In this document: in pieces, positions 8,027-16,797 of the stretch | Layout: every line of letters starts with the position of its first letter | How positions within the stretch are numbered: position 1 is the stretch's first letter | NCBI GenBank assembly: GCA_945893045.1 | Contig: CAMDEA010000060.1 | Span: 1-43,487, forward strand | DNA: 43,487 nucleotides | Direction: 5' to 3' | Origin: Planctomyces sp. SH-PL62 | Lineage (GTDB): Bacteria; Planctomycetota; Planctomycetia; Planctomycetales; Planctomycetaceae | Program-made: the position numbers and the translations under genes | The notes under the pieces: generated by a model | Told to the model about the DNA's origin: nothing | The model's input: only the letters and a program-made list of their open reading frames with translations | Databases searched by the model: none

Positions 8027-9073
8027 CTAACTGCACCAATGCAGTGTCGTCTCTGGAACCGGATTGACGAACGCACGGTGCTCGGTGTGTGACTGCTGAT
8101 ATTCTTTTTTGAGCTGGTGATACCAGCGGGCCGGGCGGTCGGCGTCGTTGATAAGCATGAGTTGCGGGTCTTCGTTGAGACCTTGCTGTTGCTTGTCCAC
8201 GACGTCGCGGTCTTGCTCGATGAAGGTCCGGACGAACGGACGCATGAACGGGCGAAAGGCAGTCAGCCAGGGGAGCGTCCAGTAGAAGACTTGATGCAAC
8301 TCGACCTGCTTGTCGGCCAGCGGAGTCAGCGTTGTCAGCCCGCAGATGTGGTGCCGGCCCGCGACGATGGATTCGATGCGTGTGCTGGGCAACTCGAATC
8401 GAATCTCGGTCGAGACTTCGCCGCCGAGCAGCTTGTAAGCCTTCGAGTTTGACGACGGCTTGTGCCGGACCATCGTGAAGCCCAGATGCGACGGGACGAA
8501 CGCTTTCGACTTTTGGTGTATCGAGCGACGTGTGCGCCACCACCAGGAGCGATGCACGAACGGGCCGTGGGCGGGGTCCATCAGGCCGACGACGGCGTAG
8601 TCGATCGAACACGGAAAAATGGCTCGCTCCACCAGCCGATAGTGACACGCTTCAACGCCCGGTACGACGGGAATCTCCGGCAGTGGATCGGGAACATTGC
8701 GTTCGTCTTCCGGGAAGAAGACCCAGACGTTGCCTTGGACTTCGCAGCAGGGATAGCGTGTGACGAACACACGATCGAGATCAAACTTCTGATTGGGCAG
8801 CAGCGAAGGAATGTGGGTGCAACCGCCGCGGCAATTGAACCGCCAGCCGTGATAACAGCATTCGATCTCGCGGCCATCGAATTCACCGTGACTGAGTGGG
8901 ATGCCCCGATGCGGGCAGATGTCGCGGAGCGCGAAGACCTCACCGTTGGCATCTCGACCCACCACCAGCGATTGACCGAGCAGAATTTTTCCCAGCATCT
9001 GCCCGCACTTGAGCTGCTGGCCTGGCACCGCCATGTACCACAGGTCGCGAAGGATCTCCGACTCAGGCATCAT
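8027..9073 (-). CDS. Rieske-type aromatic ring-hydroxylating oxygenase
   Basis: This 348-residue protein has an N-terminal Rieske domain whose [2Fe-2S] ligands are visible as CPH at 53-55 and CCYH at 72-75, in the texts CPHRGIPLSHGEFDG and ECCYHGWRFN. A catalytic domain follows with the mononuclear iron motif DPAHGPFVH (His169 and His174). It is therefore an oxygenase alpha-subunit-like enzyme that would hydroxylate or demethylate a substrate using a separate reductase. No reductase, ferredoxin or small subunit is adjacent, and the substrate cannot be read from sequence. The start is supported by a strong GAGGAG ribosome site five bases before the first of two ATG codons. About 100 nt separate it from the downstream WecA-like gene. 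Confidence 0.85.
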   Translation of the reverse strand: MMPESEILRDLWYMAVPGQQLKCGQMLGKILLGQSLVVGRDANGEVFALRDICPHRGIPLSHGEFDGREIECCYHGWRFNCRGGCTHIPSLLPNQKFDLDRVFVTRYPCCEVQGNVWVFFPEDERNVPDPLPEIPVVPGVEACHYRLVERAIFPCSIDYAVVGLMDPAHGPFVHRSWWWRTRRSIHQKSKAFVPSHLGFTMVRHKPSSNSKAYKLLGGEVSTEIRFELPSTRIESIVAGRHHICGLTTLTPLADKQVELHQVFYWTLPWLTAFRPFMRPFVRTFIEQDRDVVDKQQQGLNEDPQLMLINDADRPARWYHQLKKEYQQSHTEHRAFVNPVPETTLHWCS

Positions 9074-9131
9074 CGCCGCTCCTCAAGGGTGACTTCCCTG
9101 TTCCCTGCTCGATCGGCCCGCTCGCAACGGC

Positions 9132-10094
9132 CTATTTCAACTCGGTCTGGCTGGTGATCAAGAACTCAAAGCCATCCTTGGCGGAGCGGACGGAGAAGTA
9201 AGTGCGTTTGATTTGGTTGGCTTTGCGCCCCTTGTATTGCTGCTCCAAAACGGCCAATTGATTCTCGGTCTGCGGCGGATAGAAGTGCATGACGAGGGCA
9301 TTGTTCCCGTCGATGCCCGCCTTTTGCAGGATTTGCAGATCGACCCCTTTGCGAGTGCCACCCTTCCATGTGAAGTACAGCCGCTTCTCTTCCTGGCCAT
9401 TGGTCACGGTTCGCTTCACCGGTGATGGTGTGTTGAGCTTGCTGACCAGGATCAGCTTGCCATCAGGCATGAGCGCTCCGAGTTCGATCCCGAAGAATTC
9501 CAATTGCGAGGCGTACTCATCGAGCGTTCCGCGTTCGGTGAACTTGATGAACCATCGCATCTCGCGCGGGAAGCCCCCTTTGCCGGTGCCAGAACCCAAC
9601 GGCGGCCGACCAGTCCCGCCCGGTTTCCCGAAGGGACTTCCGGGTCGCGTGGGAACCAAAGACGCCTGCACGAATTGTTGATTGACCACCGGACCATCCG
9701 CCGAGTCCGACGTGTTCATCTCGGTGGCATCGGAGACATCGGCCACCGCGTCGAGCGATTCAGCCGGAGCTTCGGCCGTGTCCGGCAGCGCTTCCGCTTC
9801 GGCCATCACGGGGTCGTTCGCATCGGCATCCGGCGAGCCGAGCGCCAATGTTTCGCCGGGCGTGCCGTCGATGAAGCCGTGCGGATCGCCGCCGGGATCT
9901 TCCTCCAATAACGTCACCGGCGGTGGCAGCCGGGGGGACGGCAGCATGTTGGCAATCCAGGCCGTGATCAGCAGAACGGTCAGCGTGCCGAGCAACATGC
10001 AGACGGCCAGCAAGCCCGACGACACTTTGTCGTGCTGCGACAGCGCGATCGGCGGTGGGCGTGTGCGAGTCGAATTGTCGGCAACGGTGCTCAC
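9132..10094 (-). CDS. Uncharacterised one-TM protein with acidic Pro-rich linker
   Basis: I do not recognise this 320-residue protein. A short Arg/Pro-rich cytoplasmic N-terminus leads into one transmembrane helix (LLAVCMLLGTLTVLLITAWI, about residues 28-47). A long Asp/Glu/Ala linker (about 60-140) and a Gly/Pro stretch follow (about 145-170). The folded C-terminal domain, of about 150 residues, begins with PREMRWFIKFTERGTLDEYA and ends with KDGFEFLITSQTELK. The start was taken as GTG at 10092-10094: a GAAAGAG ribosome site lies just upstream, there is no ATG nearby, and the longer open frame overlaps the preceding gene. It follows the squalene-cyclase-like gene by 59 nt and is probably in its operon. 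The architecture (one TM, linker, periplasmic domain) recalls TonB/TolR-like envelope proteins, but no motif proves this. Confidence 0.65.
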   Translation of the reverse strand: MSTVADNSTRTRPPPIALSQHDKVSSGLLAVCMLLGTLTVLLITAWIANMLPSPRLPPPVTLLEEDPGGDPHGFIDGTPGETLALGSPDADANDPVMAEAEALPDTAEAPAESLDAVADVSDATEMNTSDSADGPVVNQQFVQASLVPTRPGSPFGKPGGTGRPPLGSGTGKGGFPREMRWFIKFTERGTLDEYASQLEFFGIELGALMPDGKLILVSKLNTPSPVKRTVTNGQEEKRLYFTWKGGTRKGVDLQILQKAGIDGNNALVMHFYPPQTENQLAVLEQQYKGRKANQIKRTYFSVRSAKDGFEFLITSQTELK

Positions 10095-10153
10095 GGTTTG
10101 GACTCTTTCAAAATGATGGACGACCCTCACTCGCGCGTGGGGCGAGTCCTCTT

Positions 10154-11920
10154 TCAGTCGGGTAACTTGTCCCGTTCGGAGTACGGTCGGACGGTTTGAT
10201 ACCACTCGCGCCATTTGCGGAGGTCGTCGCCGCGCCATTTCTCGAAGGCGGCTTCTTTCTCGGCGGGAGTCGAATCCGCGGTGAACTTGGCGTCCAAATC
10301 GCTGGGCAGTCCGAACCCGCGCGGACGACGGCTGAGCACACACAACGCATTGCGAGCTTCCACGGCCGCATCGTAGTCAACGTCTTCCAGACCTTTGATC
10401 AATTCCGGGGCGACGAGCAGATCGTTGCAGCGACCCAATGCCCAAAACGCGGTCCGGCGCACTTCGACCCGCGAATCCTTCGCCAGCTTCAGCAACAAGC
10501 TTTTCTGACCGATCAGTTCCTGCCGCTGCCCAACCTGGATCGCATCCACCAGCGCCTTCTGGGCCGCTTCGACTCGCTCGGATTTTGGATCACCCAGTTC
10601 CGCCAGCACCTTGTCGAGTTCCGTGTCCAGTTTCTTCTCCGAAAGCTGTCCCCCTTGCTTATCGACTTTTCCCAAATCTTTGGGCAGGCCGCGTCCACCT
10701 TCCAGGAGACCGCCGCCATACGTTGCCGCCCGCACGCGAGCCACTTGCTGAGAGACGGGGACCAGTTTTTCGGTGGCGCGAGTCATGAACAAGATCGCGA
10801 AACAGGTCGACGGCGTGGCCCCTCCCAAATCGTTGAAACTACCGTCGGGTTGTTGACTCTTTATCAGGAAAGCACAGCCTTCCTTATACCAGTCGTGTTT
10901 GGCAATCGTGTCTGAGTTCGTCAGCGATCCAACCCGTTCGAGTCCATACAGGTAATACAAACCCCAGCCAGTCGGCTTGTCGATGGTATAAAAGCGAGCC
11001 AGCCAGCCGAGTCCACCGCCGATGCTCCGGTCTAACTCGCCACGCGTGGTTTTCGGCTTGTAATTGGTGTCCTGCGGCGCGTTCGCGGCGGCCGGTGCAT
11101 CGACCGGTTCCTGGGGAGTGACTCGTTCCAAAACGCCGAAGGCCTTGTCGCTTTTCTTGGTCTTTGGATCCGCGTTCGTTGGTGCCGCATTTGGTTCCTC
11201 AGGCAGCTTCGACAACATGAGCTTGAGGACCGCCAAGCTGCCGACTCCAGCCACGGTCATGCTGTGCTTGGGTGCCGGGTCTCCACCCAAAGGGTGATAT
11301 CCGAAAGCACCCTCTTTGAGCTGCGTCCGAATGTGCCACTGCGCCGCATCGTCCCACACTTTTGTGGGCACCTGAACTCCCGCGCGAGATGCGGCCCACA
11401 GGCCCAAGATTCCATACTGGGAAATGCTCGTGTCTCCCTTGCTGTCCCCGACGGAATAATCCCAGGTTCCATACGGCTTCTGCTCACGCATCAAGAACTC
11501 GCCGATCTGTTGAATTTGAGCCTTGTACTTCTCGCGGTCGGCGGCCACCAAACCCATCACGTCCACGCCGGCTTCGTAATTGTGGTGCAAGGCCGGCTTA
11601 TAGGCGCCGGAACACTTTTTCAGAATGATGTCGACCTGAGTTCTGACAATCGCGCTGTCGGCCGATTCTCCCGCGGACATGCAGGCATACGTGACCAAGC
11701 CCGCTTCCGCCTCAGTGATGAGTTTACTTGTCGCGAGATACCTCACCGCGCGTTGAATGGCCGCTTCCACTTCGGGGGGACGATCAGCGCACCAAGCTGG
11801 CGAACCGCACACAGCCACCGCCGCGACGGTCATCACGAACAGCATCAGACGACGTCCGAGCGACGGTCCAACGCAGTCCAGTCCACAAGGCCACGGCGAG
11901 AAATCGCGATGATCTGACAT
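10154..11920 (-). CDS. Exported squalene-cyclase/prenyltransferase-like repeat protein with HEAT repeats
   Basis: This 588-residue protein has an N-terminal signal peptide (LMLFVMTVAAVAVCGSPAWCA, about residues 24-44). The main part has alpha/alpha-barrel repeats of the terpenoid cyclase/prenyltransferase superfamily, for example YGTWDYSVGDSKGDTSISQYG and QQPDGSFNDLGGATPSTCFA, where the QxxDGSF-type QW-like motif is visible. A C-terminal helical part (about 480-560) looks like HEAT repeats (DSRVEVRRTAFWALGRCNDL). I see no DxDD-type cyclase motif, so a structural or binding role outside the cytoplasm is more likely than terpene cyclisation. The start is the ATG at 11918-11920; the open frame extends upstream, but that part would overlap the YjbQ gene and is not convincing. 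Confidence 0.8.
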   Translation of the reverse strand: MSDHRDFSPWPCGLDCVGPSLGRRLMLFVMTVAAVAVCGSPAWCADRPPEVEAAIQRAVRYLATSKLITEAEAGLVTYACMSAGESADSAIVRTQVDIILKKCSGAYKPALHHNYEAGVDVMGLVAADREKYKAQIQQIGEFLMREQKPYGTWDYSVGDSKGDTSISQYGILGLWAASRAGVQVPTKVWDDAAQWHIRTQLKEGAFGYHPLGGDPAPKHSMTVAGVGSLAVLKLMLSKLPEEPNAAPTNADPKTKKSDKAFGVLERVTPQEPVDAPAAANAPQDTNYKPKTTRGELDRSIGGGLGWLARFYTIDKPTGWGLYYLYGLERVGSLTNSDTIAKHDWYKEGCAFLIKSQQPDGSFNDLGGATPSTCFAILFMTRATEKLVPVSQQVARVRAATYGGGLLEGGRGLPKDLGKVDKQGGQLSEKKLDTELDKVLAELGDPKSERVEAAQKALVDAIQVGQRQELIGQKSLLLKLAKDSRVEVRRTAFWALGRCNDLLVAPELIKGLEDVDYDAAVEARNALCVLSRRPRGFGLPSDLDAKFTADSTPAEKEAAFEKWRGDDLRKWREWYQTVRPYSERDKLPD

Positions 11921-12003
11921 GGGAAAATCCGTCCGGTTAAGACCCCGCAAAACAGTGGTCAGGATGCTAGACCTGCTCCGAGAGGGTGTCAACGTGCTCG
12001 ATT

Positions 12004-12483
12004 TCATCCAGAAACGATCGCCGACGGAGACTGTTCGATGACGTTGTGGTGGCTCGATTCCGGCCACTCGCCTTGCAGCGTCAGCACCAGTCGGCGCGAG
12101 CCGCCGTGATTGCGGTGCTCGCACAAGTAAATTCCTTGCCACGTCCCCAAACAAAGTCGCCCGTTGGCCACCGGCACCCACACCGAACTTCCCAGCATCG
12201 CGGCTTTCACATGAGCCGGCATGTCATCCGGCCCCTCGACCGTGTGACGATATGGAAACCGCTCCGGCGCGAGATGATTGAACGACGCTTCGAGATCCGC
12301 AGGGACATCGGCATCCGCGTTCTCGTTGATCGTGATCGACGCGGAGGTGTGCTGAATAAAGACGTGCAACAACCCGACTTTCACTTGCGGCAGTTCGGGC
12401 AATGCGCCGAGCACATGTTCCGTCACGATGTGAAACCCGCGCGGGTACTCTGGCAATCGGAGCTGTTTCTGAAGCCAAGGCAT
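12004..12483 (-). CDS. YjbQ/UPF0047 family protein
   Basis: This 159-residue protein matches the UPF0047/YjbQ family over its whole length (usually about 130-160 residues). Conserved motifs are IQHTSASITINENAD, DDMPAHVKAAMLG and LGTWQGIYLCEHR. Some annotation pipelines call this family secondary thiamine-phosphate synthase because E. coli YjbQ has weak activity of that kind; the physiological role is unsettled. It lies 13 nt downstream of chorismate synthase on the same strand and is likely cotranscribed. The family has no established link to aromatic amino acid synthesis. Confidence 0.9.
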   Translation of the reverse strand: MPWLQKQLRLPEYPRGFHIVTEHVLGALPELPQVKVGLLHVFIQHTSASITINENADADVPADLEASFNHLAPERFPYRHTVEGPDDMPAHVKAAMLGSSVWVPVANGRLCLGTWQGIYLCEHRNHGGSRRLVLTLQGEWPESSHHNVIEQSPSAIVSG

Positions 12484-12496
12484 GAGGATTCAAATC

Positions 12497-13636
12497 TCAG
12501 ATTTTGTGGGACTGGCCCTTCCAACGGAGCCAGTGGTCGGCGAGGACAATCGCGACCATTGCTTCCGCCATTGGGACGAATCGCGGCAACAGACAAGGAT
12601 CGTGGCGGCCTTTCGTTTTGATGGTGGTGGGCTCGCCATCGCGAGTCACCGTGGCTTGCTCAATCGGCAAGCTGCTGGTCGGCTTCACCGCTGCGCGGAG
12701 CACGATCGGCAGGCCGGTCGAGATTCCGCCGAGCATTCCGCCGTGACGGTTACTGGAAGTCGTCACCTTGTCGTTGGGTGCTGCCGACGATCCGGCCGCG
12801 CTCACTTTCGGAATGAACAGGTCGTTGTGCTGACTACCGCGCATGGTCACGCAACCGAAGCCGATGCCGTATTCGACCCCCAGAACCGCCGGCAGGCTGA
12901 ACAGAGCTTTGGCGAGGTCCGCTTTGAGTTTGTCAAAGACCGGCTCACCGAGTCCGGCGGGAATGTTTGCGGCGACGATCTCCGCCGCGCCGCCGATCGA
13001 ATCGCAATCTTTGCGGACGGCTTCGATCAGCTCGATCATTTTCGCGGCGGCGTTCGCATCCGGGCAACGGATGATGTTGGGTTCGCCGTTTGGCAGAGTT
13101 TCGACTTGAGACAACGTGACGGCGGCCGGATCGGGAATGTTGGCTTTGATGTCTCCGACTTGCACGACGTAACCGACCACCTCACCGCCAAACGCCTCGC
13201 GCAGAATCTTCTTGGCCACGACACCAGCGGCGACTCGCACGGTTGTCTCGCGAGCACTGGATCGTCCGCCACCGCGGTAATCTCGAAAGCCATACTTCGC
13301 ATCGAAGCTGAAGTCGGCGTGGCCGGGACGGTATTTGTCTTTGATGTCTTCGTAGTCACGACTGCGCTGATCGCTGTTGCGGACCAGAATGGCCAAGCTG
13401 GTGCCGGTCGTGCGACCCTCGAAGACGCCGGCGAGAATCTCCGGCAGGTCGTCTTCCTGCCGCTGAGTCACGATCTTGCTCTGCCCCGGCCGGCGACGTC
13501 GCAAATCGACCAGCAGGTCTTCAACGCTCAGCGGAATACCGGGAGGCACGCCGTCGATGATGACGACGTTGCCGGGTCCGTGACTCTCACCTGCTGTTGT
13601 GATCCGCAACGCTTGTCCGAAAGAATTTCCTGCCAT
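12497..13636 (-). CDS. aroC: Chorismate synthase
   Basis: This 379-residue protein is the last enzyme of the shikimate pathway, turning 5-enolpyruvylshikimate-3-phosphate into chorismate with reduced FMN as cofactor. The N-terminus NSFGQALRITTAGESHGP is the family's first signature. GRSSARETTVRVAAG and the His/Arg-rich RPGHADFSFDAKYGFRDYRGGG segment are the flavin/substrate region, and SNRHGGMLGGISTGLPI matches the third signature. Length is normal (about 350-390). It appears complete and is followed closely by YjbQ. Upstream, a paired inverted repeat (13679-13773) separates it from the next minus-strand gene, so it may have its own promoter in that gap. Confidence 0.96.
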   Translation of the reverse strand: MAGNSFGQALRITTAGESHGPGNVVIIDGVPPGIPLSVEDLLVDLRRRRPGQSKIVTQRQEDDLPEILAGVFEGRTTGTSLAILVRNSDQRSRDYEDIKDKYRPGHADFSFDAKYGFRDYRGGGRSSARETTVRVAAGVVAKKILREAFGGEVVGYVVQVGDIKANIPDPAAVTLSQVETLPNGEPNIIRCPDANAAAKMIELIEAVRKDCDSIGGAAEIVAANIPAGLGEPVFDKLKADLAKALFSLPAVLGVEYGIGFGCVTMRGSQHNDLFIPKVSAAGSSAAPNDKVTTSSNRHGGMLGGISTGLPIVLRAAVKPTSSLPIEQATVTRDGEPTTIKTKGRHDPCLLPRFVPMAEAMVAIVLADHWLRWKGQSHKI

Positions 13637-13678
13637 GATGCGGCCAGTGTAGGCCGGGCACTCTGGCCCGTCATCCGC

Positions 13679-13773
13679 TGTAGCCCGACCCCTTGTAGGT
13701 CGGATGATTCTGGATTCGGAAAAATGTCCTCAGAAACATTCAAATCATCCGACCCACAAGGGGTCGGGCTACA
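13679..13773. repeat. Paired inverted repeat upstream of aroC
   Basis: The left arm (about 13679-13709, starting TGTAGCCCGACCCCTTGT) and right arm (about 13743-13773, ending ACAAGGGGTCGGGCTACA) are inverted copies over about 31 bp with one mismatch. The spacer is about 33 nt. It lies between two same-strand genes, starting about 40 nt upstream of the aroC ATG. Confidence 0.88.
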
Positions 13774-13821
13774 GTGTGGCCGAGACGACGAATTCGCCAG
13801 CCGCACGTCCGCCAGACTTGC

Positions 13822-15501
13822 TCATTGCACGGCCACGACCTTGGCGGTGCCGCCCGGGGTTTGGCGTTCGACGGTGATCGTGTGCCGGACAGTCACGCCG
13901 TCGCGATAGATCCAGGTCTCGGTGATTCGGCCGGCGGTCGCGACGCGCGTGAGCGATTGCGGCGAACCCAGACACTTCAACAACTCGGCCGACGTCATCG
14001 TGACGGTGGGCACGCCTAAGCGAATGTTACGTTCGCGATCCGTCTCCTCCCCGACCGGCCTGGGTGAGTTCGGCGTCAGCGGTGCCGCCTGCGGTTGGAC
14101 CCATTGGTCATTGACCTTTTGATAGCCCAGCTTCGTGAGTCGCTCGTGAATGTCCTCATTCGTCGGCGCGAGTTTCAGTGCTTCAAGCAGCAGCGCACCG
14201 GCTCCCGGTTGGTCCTGCAACAGAGCCAGACGGTCGTCGGCAATCTGGATTAAGCCCGTGACGCCATCCTTGCGCAACGACTGTTCGCGTCGCGTCAGCC
14301 AGAGGGTGATCGCCTCCTTGGCGAGTGATTCCTGTTTGCGGTCTCGGCAGCGTTGCACCAATTCGCCGAGCCGATTGCGCGACAGCGTGGCCGAGTTCTT
14401 TGCGAGAAACGCGAGTTCGCGGTCTCGATGCTGTTCAGCGGCGTCATGCTGTTCGGGAAGGAATTCGTCAATTCGATTGGCAACCTCGCTGCCGTTACTG
14501 TCGTCGGGCTTCGTGATTCGCCGGATCGCCACCGTCGCGACTTCGACATGGAACAATCGCTCGAACTTGCGCCGCCGCGAATCGTTCGCGTTCCGGTAGG
14601 ACAGCACGGAATTCCGACGGTACTCGTTGACCTCGAGCGGCAAGACGTTGTCCGCGCGAGTCAACGCGCCGGGCATGTCCTTGTCGAGCCGTTGCAAGAA
14701 TTGAAACAGCGGGTCTTTCGTCGTGTCGAATTCGTCCACGGTGAGATCGGGCTTCGGAGCGGACTTTTGCAAGCTCTCCCATTCCAACGACAGTGACTCG
14801 TGCAGCCAGTCCAGCCGCAGCGCTTCATCCAAACCCAACACCGGCACGCGGGCCGACAATTGCCGCAGCGCCTGCGGGGTGAGTTCCTTCAACTCCTGCC
14901 GTTCGAGTTTCAGCCCATTGCGACTGATCACCTTGGCACGCTCCAGCAGTTCGTCATCGTTGTAGAACTTGCCGCGAGCCGCGGCCCATTCCGCCAACTC
15001 ATACCACTGTTTCGCCGCGCCGCGCGAGATGGCTCGTTCACGCTCCGCCAGCGTTTGCAGATCGGTGGGAAGAAATCGAATCTGATCGACTTCAAAGTAC
15101 AACTTGCCGCTGGTCCCCCCTTTCGCCAGCCGTCCGGAGACCTCGATCACTTTGGAAGTGCCCGACGCTTTCAGTTGTTGCGTGGACTTAAACGGCAACT
15201 CGCAATTCTTCATTTGCACCAAATCACGAGTGAAGACGGAATACCGTCCTTCGATACGAAACGTTGAACCGACGAGGTCGGGCCACTGCGGCTTTTGCTC
15301 GATGAAGCTTTCCAAAGACTGTGCGCCGGCAGCTTGCGCAGTGGCCGGGAGGAGCAGTGTGAGAAAGAGAAGGGCATTGAAAATTGGAAATTGGAAATTG
15401 GAAATTGGAAATTGGAAGACACGACGACCAAAGCTGCTTGGCCTCCAATTTTCAATTTCCAATTTCCAATTTCCAATTTTCAATCTGCGGTTCTGCATCA
15501 T
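13822..15501 (-). CDS. Uncharacterised exported protein whose signal region contains an inverted repeat
   Basis: I do not recognise the family of this 559-residue protein. The start (ATG at 15499-15501) overlaps the upstream stop as ATGA, which fixes it. The first 42 residues are mostly encoded by a paired inverted repeat: IGNWKLEIENW from one arm and FQFPISNFQFPIF from the other. Directly after it comes a good signal-peptide core and cleavage region (ALLFLTLLLPATAQAAGA, about residues 43-60). The mature part is largely helical and charged, with TPR-like stretches near 400-470 (LLEALKLAPTNEDIHERLTKLGY). It ends in a small domain (about 490-559) with TSAELLKCLGSPQSLTRVATAG and ETWIYRDGVTVRHTITVE, reminiscent of SmpA/OmlA-type lipoprotein modules. 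An envelope role is inferred. Confidence 0.75.
   Translation of the reverse strand: MMQNRRLKIGNWKLEIENWRPSSFGRRVFQFPISNFQFPIFNALLFLTLLLPATAQAAGAQSLESFIEQKPQWPDLVGSTFRIEGRYSVFTRDLVQMKNCELPFKSTQQLKASGTSKVIEVSGRLAKGGTSGKLYFEVDQIRFLPTDLQTLAERERAISRGAAKQWYELAEWAAARGKFYNDDELLERAKVISRNGLKLERQELKELTPQALRQLSARVPVLGLDEALRLDWLHESLSLEWESLQKSAPKPDLTVDEFDTTKDPLFQFLQRLDKDMPGALTRADNVLPLEVNEYRRNSVLSYRNANDSRRRKFERLFHVEVATVAIRRITKPDDSNGSEVANRIDEFLPEQHDAAEQHRDRELAFLAKNSATLSRNRLGELVQRCRDRKQESLAKEAITLWLTRREQSLRKDGVTGLIQIADDRLALLQDQPGAGALLLEALKLAPTNEDIHERLTKLGYQKVNDQWVQPQAAPLTPNSPRPVGEETDRERNIRLGVPTVTMTSAELLKCLGSPQSLTRVATAGRITETWIYRDGVTVRHTITVERQTPGGTAKVVAVQ
15376..15484. repeat. Paired inverted repeat inside a signal-peptide coding region
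   Basis: The arms at 15376-15416 and 15444-15484 are inverted copies over about 41 bp, each made of 8-bp units of the type AAATTGGA. A 27-nt spacer separates them. The element lies in frame between the fixed start codon and the hydrophobic core of the signal peptide of the gene at 13822-15501. Confidence 0.9.
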
Positions 15502-16727
15502 TCGGCGGCTCCGATCCAGCGGCTTTGTTCGAGCAGCAGCGTACGCAATTGCTGTTCGTTGCGCAGTTCATCGGGCAGAAATCCGGTCGCCAGCAGCAGG
15601 TCGTAGTCGGTCCACAGGCAGCCGGACGAAGACTTGAGCGTCAGCACCCAGACCGATTGCGTCGCGTTCCATTTCAGAGATTCGACTTGTGCGGCAAACA
15701 GAACTTCGCGTTGTCCCAAATCGTTGAGTGCCAGTTGCGGCTGAGCATCGGGAACCTCATTTCCATTGGCAGCGGCGATTCCATCGGGAGCAACAAGCGG
15801 CGGACGAGGCGCGAGAACTTTCGCGAAGATCGACAGCGACCCGGTGAGCACGAGCACTTCCCCTTCGATTTGAACGCGTTGTTCCCACAGGCTTGCCGTC
15901 GCAGGATCGGAGGAATCGGACGCGGGAGTGACCTCGCTGTGCAACACGACCCAGCGGCCAGCGTGCAGGCTGGCGAATTCCGATTCGACGGCGGCGACCT
16001 CTCCCTTCTTCCGTCGGTCCTTCGCCGCTTCCAACAGTTCGACCAGCGAGCGGTTCATCAGCGAGTTGATCGCCGTCAGTTGCCGAAAGCTCTGCCGTGC
16101 TTGCTCGGCGGGCACGTCGTGTCGTTGCAGGAGATCCGCCGCGTGGGCCGCGCGAGCGTATTGCTGCGCGGCTTCGACGAAGTCCATCTTTTGGATCGCG
16201 GCCAGCCCCGCTTCCGTGACGGTTTTGAATTCCAGTTCCGCTCCGGATCGAGCCGCACGAGTCCACTGCCACCAACCGGTCAGACCGATCACCGCCAGCA
16301 GACTCAGCACCATCAACCGCAGCGGCGTGAACTGTCGGCGCACTCGGCCACCAACGACCGACAGATCCTTCCGCAGGTCGATGCTCGGCCGAGTCGGAGC
16401 CGTCGCGGTCTGAGCGTCAGGCTGGGCGGGCGACGACTTCGTGCCGGCGGCGGACTTCGTTTTCTTGAGGTCGTGCTTGGGCGGCTTGACCTTGCGGACC
16501 TTCATCACCGGCCGCGGGTAGACGTCCAGCGGCAGCAGAAAAAATGGCTCGCCGCAGTTTTTGCAGAGGACACGCTGAAAGTCGCGACGCCGCGTGGCTT
16601 CGACTTTGCGGCCGCAGGGGCAGGCGATCTCGATCGGTTCGGGACTGATTTCAGCCTCACGACCGCCGAATGCGCCTTTTGCTCGCGAGAGCCACCCCGA
16701 CATGGCATTGATCCTCAATTCGGCCAT
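15498..16727 (-). CDS. Uncharacterised membrane protein with N-terminal zinc-ribbon-like motif
   Basis: This 409-residue protein has no family I can name. Residues about 36-62 contain two CxxC-like knuckles, CPCG and CKNCG (26 residues apart), typical of a small zinc ribbon that probably lies in the cytoplasm. A basic Lys/Pro-rich linker follows. One transmembrane helix (LRLMVLSLLAVIGLTGWWQW, about 136-156) leads to a helical domain with a TPR-like stretch (GLAAIQKMDFVEAAQQYARAA) and a final beta-rich region. It is divergent from the FHA/coiled-coil gene across only 70 nt, and its stop overlaps the start of the next gene (ATGA). The two downstream genes are therefore coupled, and the divergent pair may share a regulatory region. 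Confidence 0.7.
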   Translation of the reverse strand: MAELRINAMSGWLSRAKGAFGGREAEISPEPIEIACPCGRKVEATRRRDFQRVLCKNCGEPFFLLPLDVYPRPVMKVRKVKPPKHDLKKTKSAAGTKSSPAQPDAQTATAPTRPSIDLRKDLSVVGGRVRRQFTPLRLMVLSLLAVIGLTGWWQWTRAARSGAELEFKTVTEAGLAAIQKMDFVEAAQQYARAAHAADLLQRHDVPAEQARQSFRQLTAINSLMNRSLVELLEAAKDRRKKGEVAAVESEFASLHAGRWVVLHSEVTPASDSSDPATASLWEQRVQIEGEVLVLTGSLSIFAKVLAPRPPLVAPDGIAAANGNEVPDAQPQLALNDLGQREVLFAAQVESLKWNATQSVWVLTLKSSSGCLWTDYDLLLATGFLPDELRNEQQLRTLLLEQSRWIGAAE

Positions 16728-16797
16728 GAGTCCGACTAGCCGATGGACGATTATGGAGGGGTGGAATTCAGACGGTCAATGAGACCGAGTCAGTCAC
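16728..16797. promoter_or_regulatory. Divergent promoter region, 70 nt
   Basis: This short gap separates the starts of the zinc-ribbon/TM gene (minus) and the FHA/coiled-coil gene (plus), so promoters for both should lie in it or in the adjoining coding DNA. I cannot pick out convincing -35/-10 boxes. Confidence 0.4.

Noticed and set aside
7926..8648. Upstream extension of the WecA-like gene by 241 codons
   Set aside because: The extension overlaps the Rieske oxygenase gene in another frame and is Arg/His/Pro-rich without protein-like composition; family homology starts at the ATG at 7925.
10095..10343. Upstream extension of the one-TM protein
   Set aside because: It would overlap the squalene-cyclase-like gene by about 190 nt and is Arg-rich shadow sequence; a GTG with a ribosome site exists at 10094.
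11921..12181. Upstream extension of the squalene-cyclase-like protein
   Set aside because: It overlaps the YjbQ gene and lacks signal-peptide placement; the ATG at 11920 puts a normal signal peptide near the N-terminus.
15376..15484. Possible CRISPR-like direct repeats (AAATTGGA units)
   Set aside because: The units are 8 bp and contiguous without spacers, and the two blocks are inverted to each other, so this is a palindromic element.
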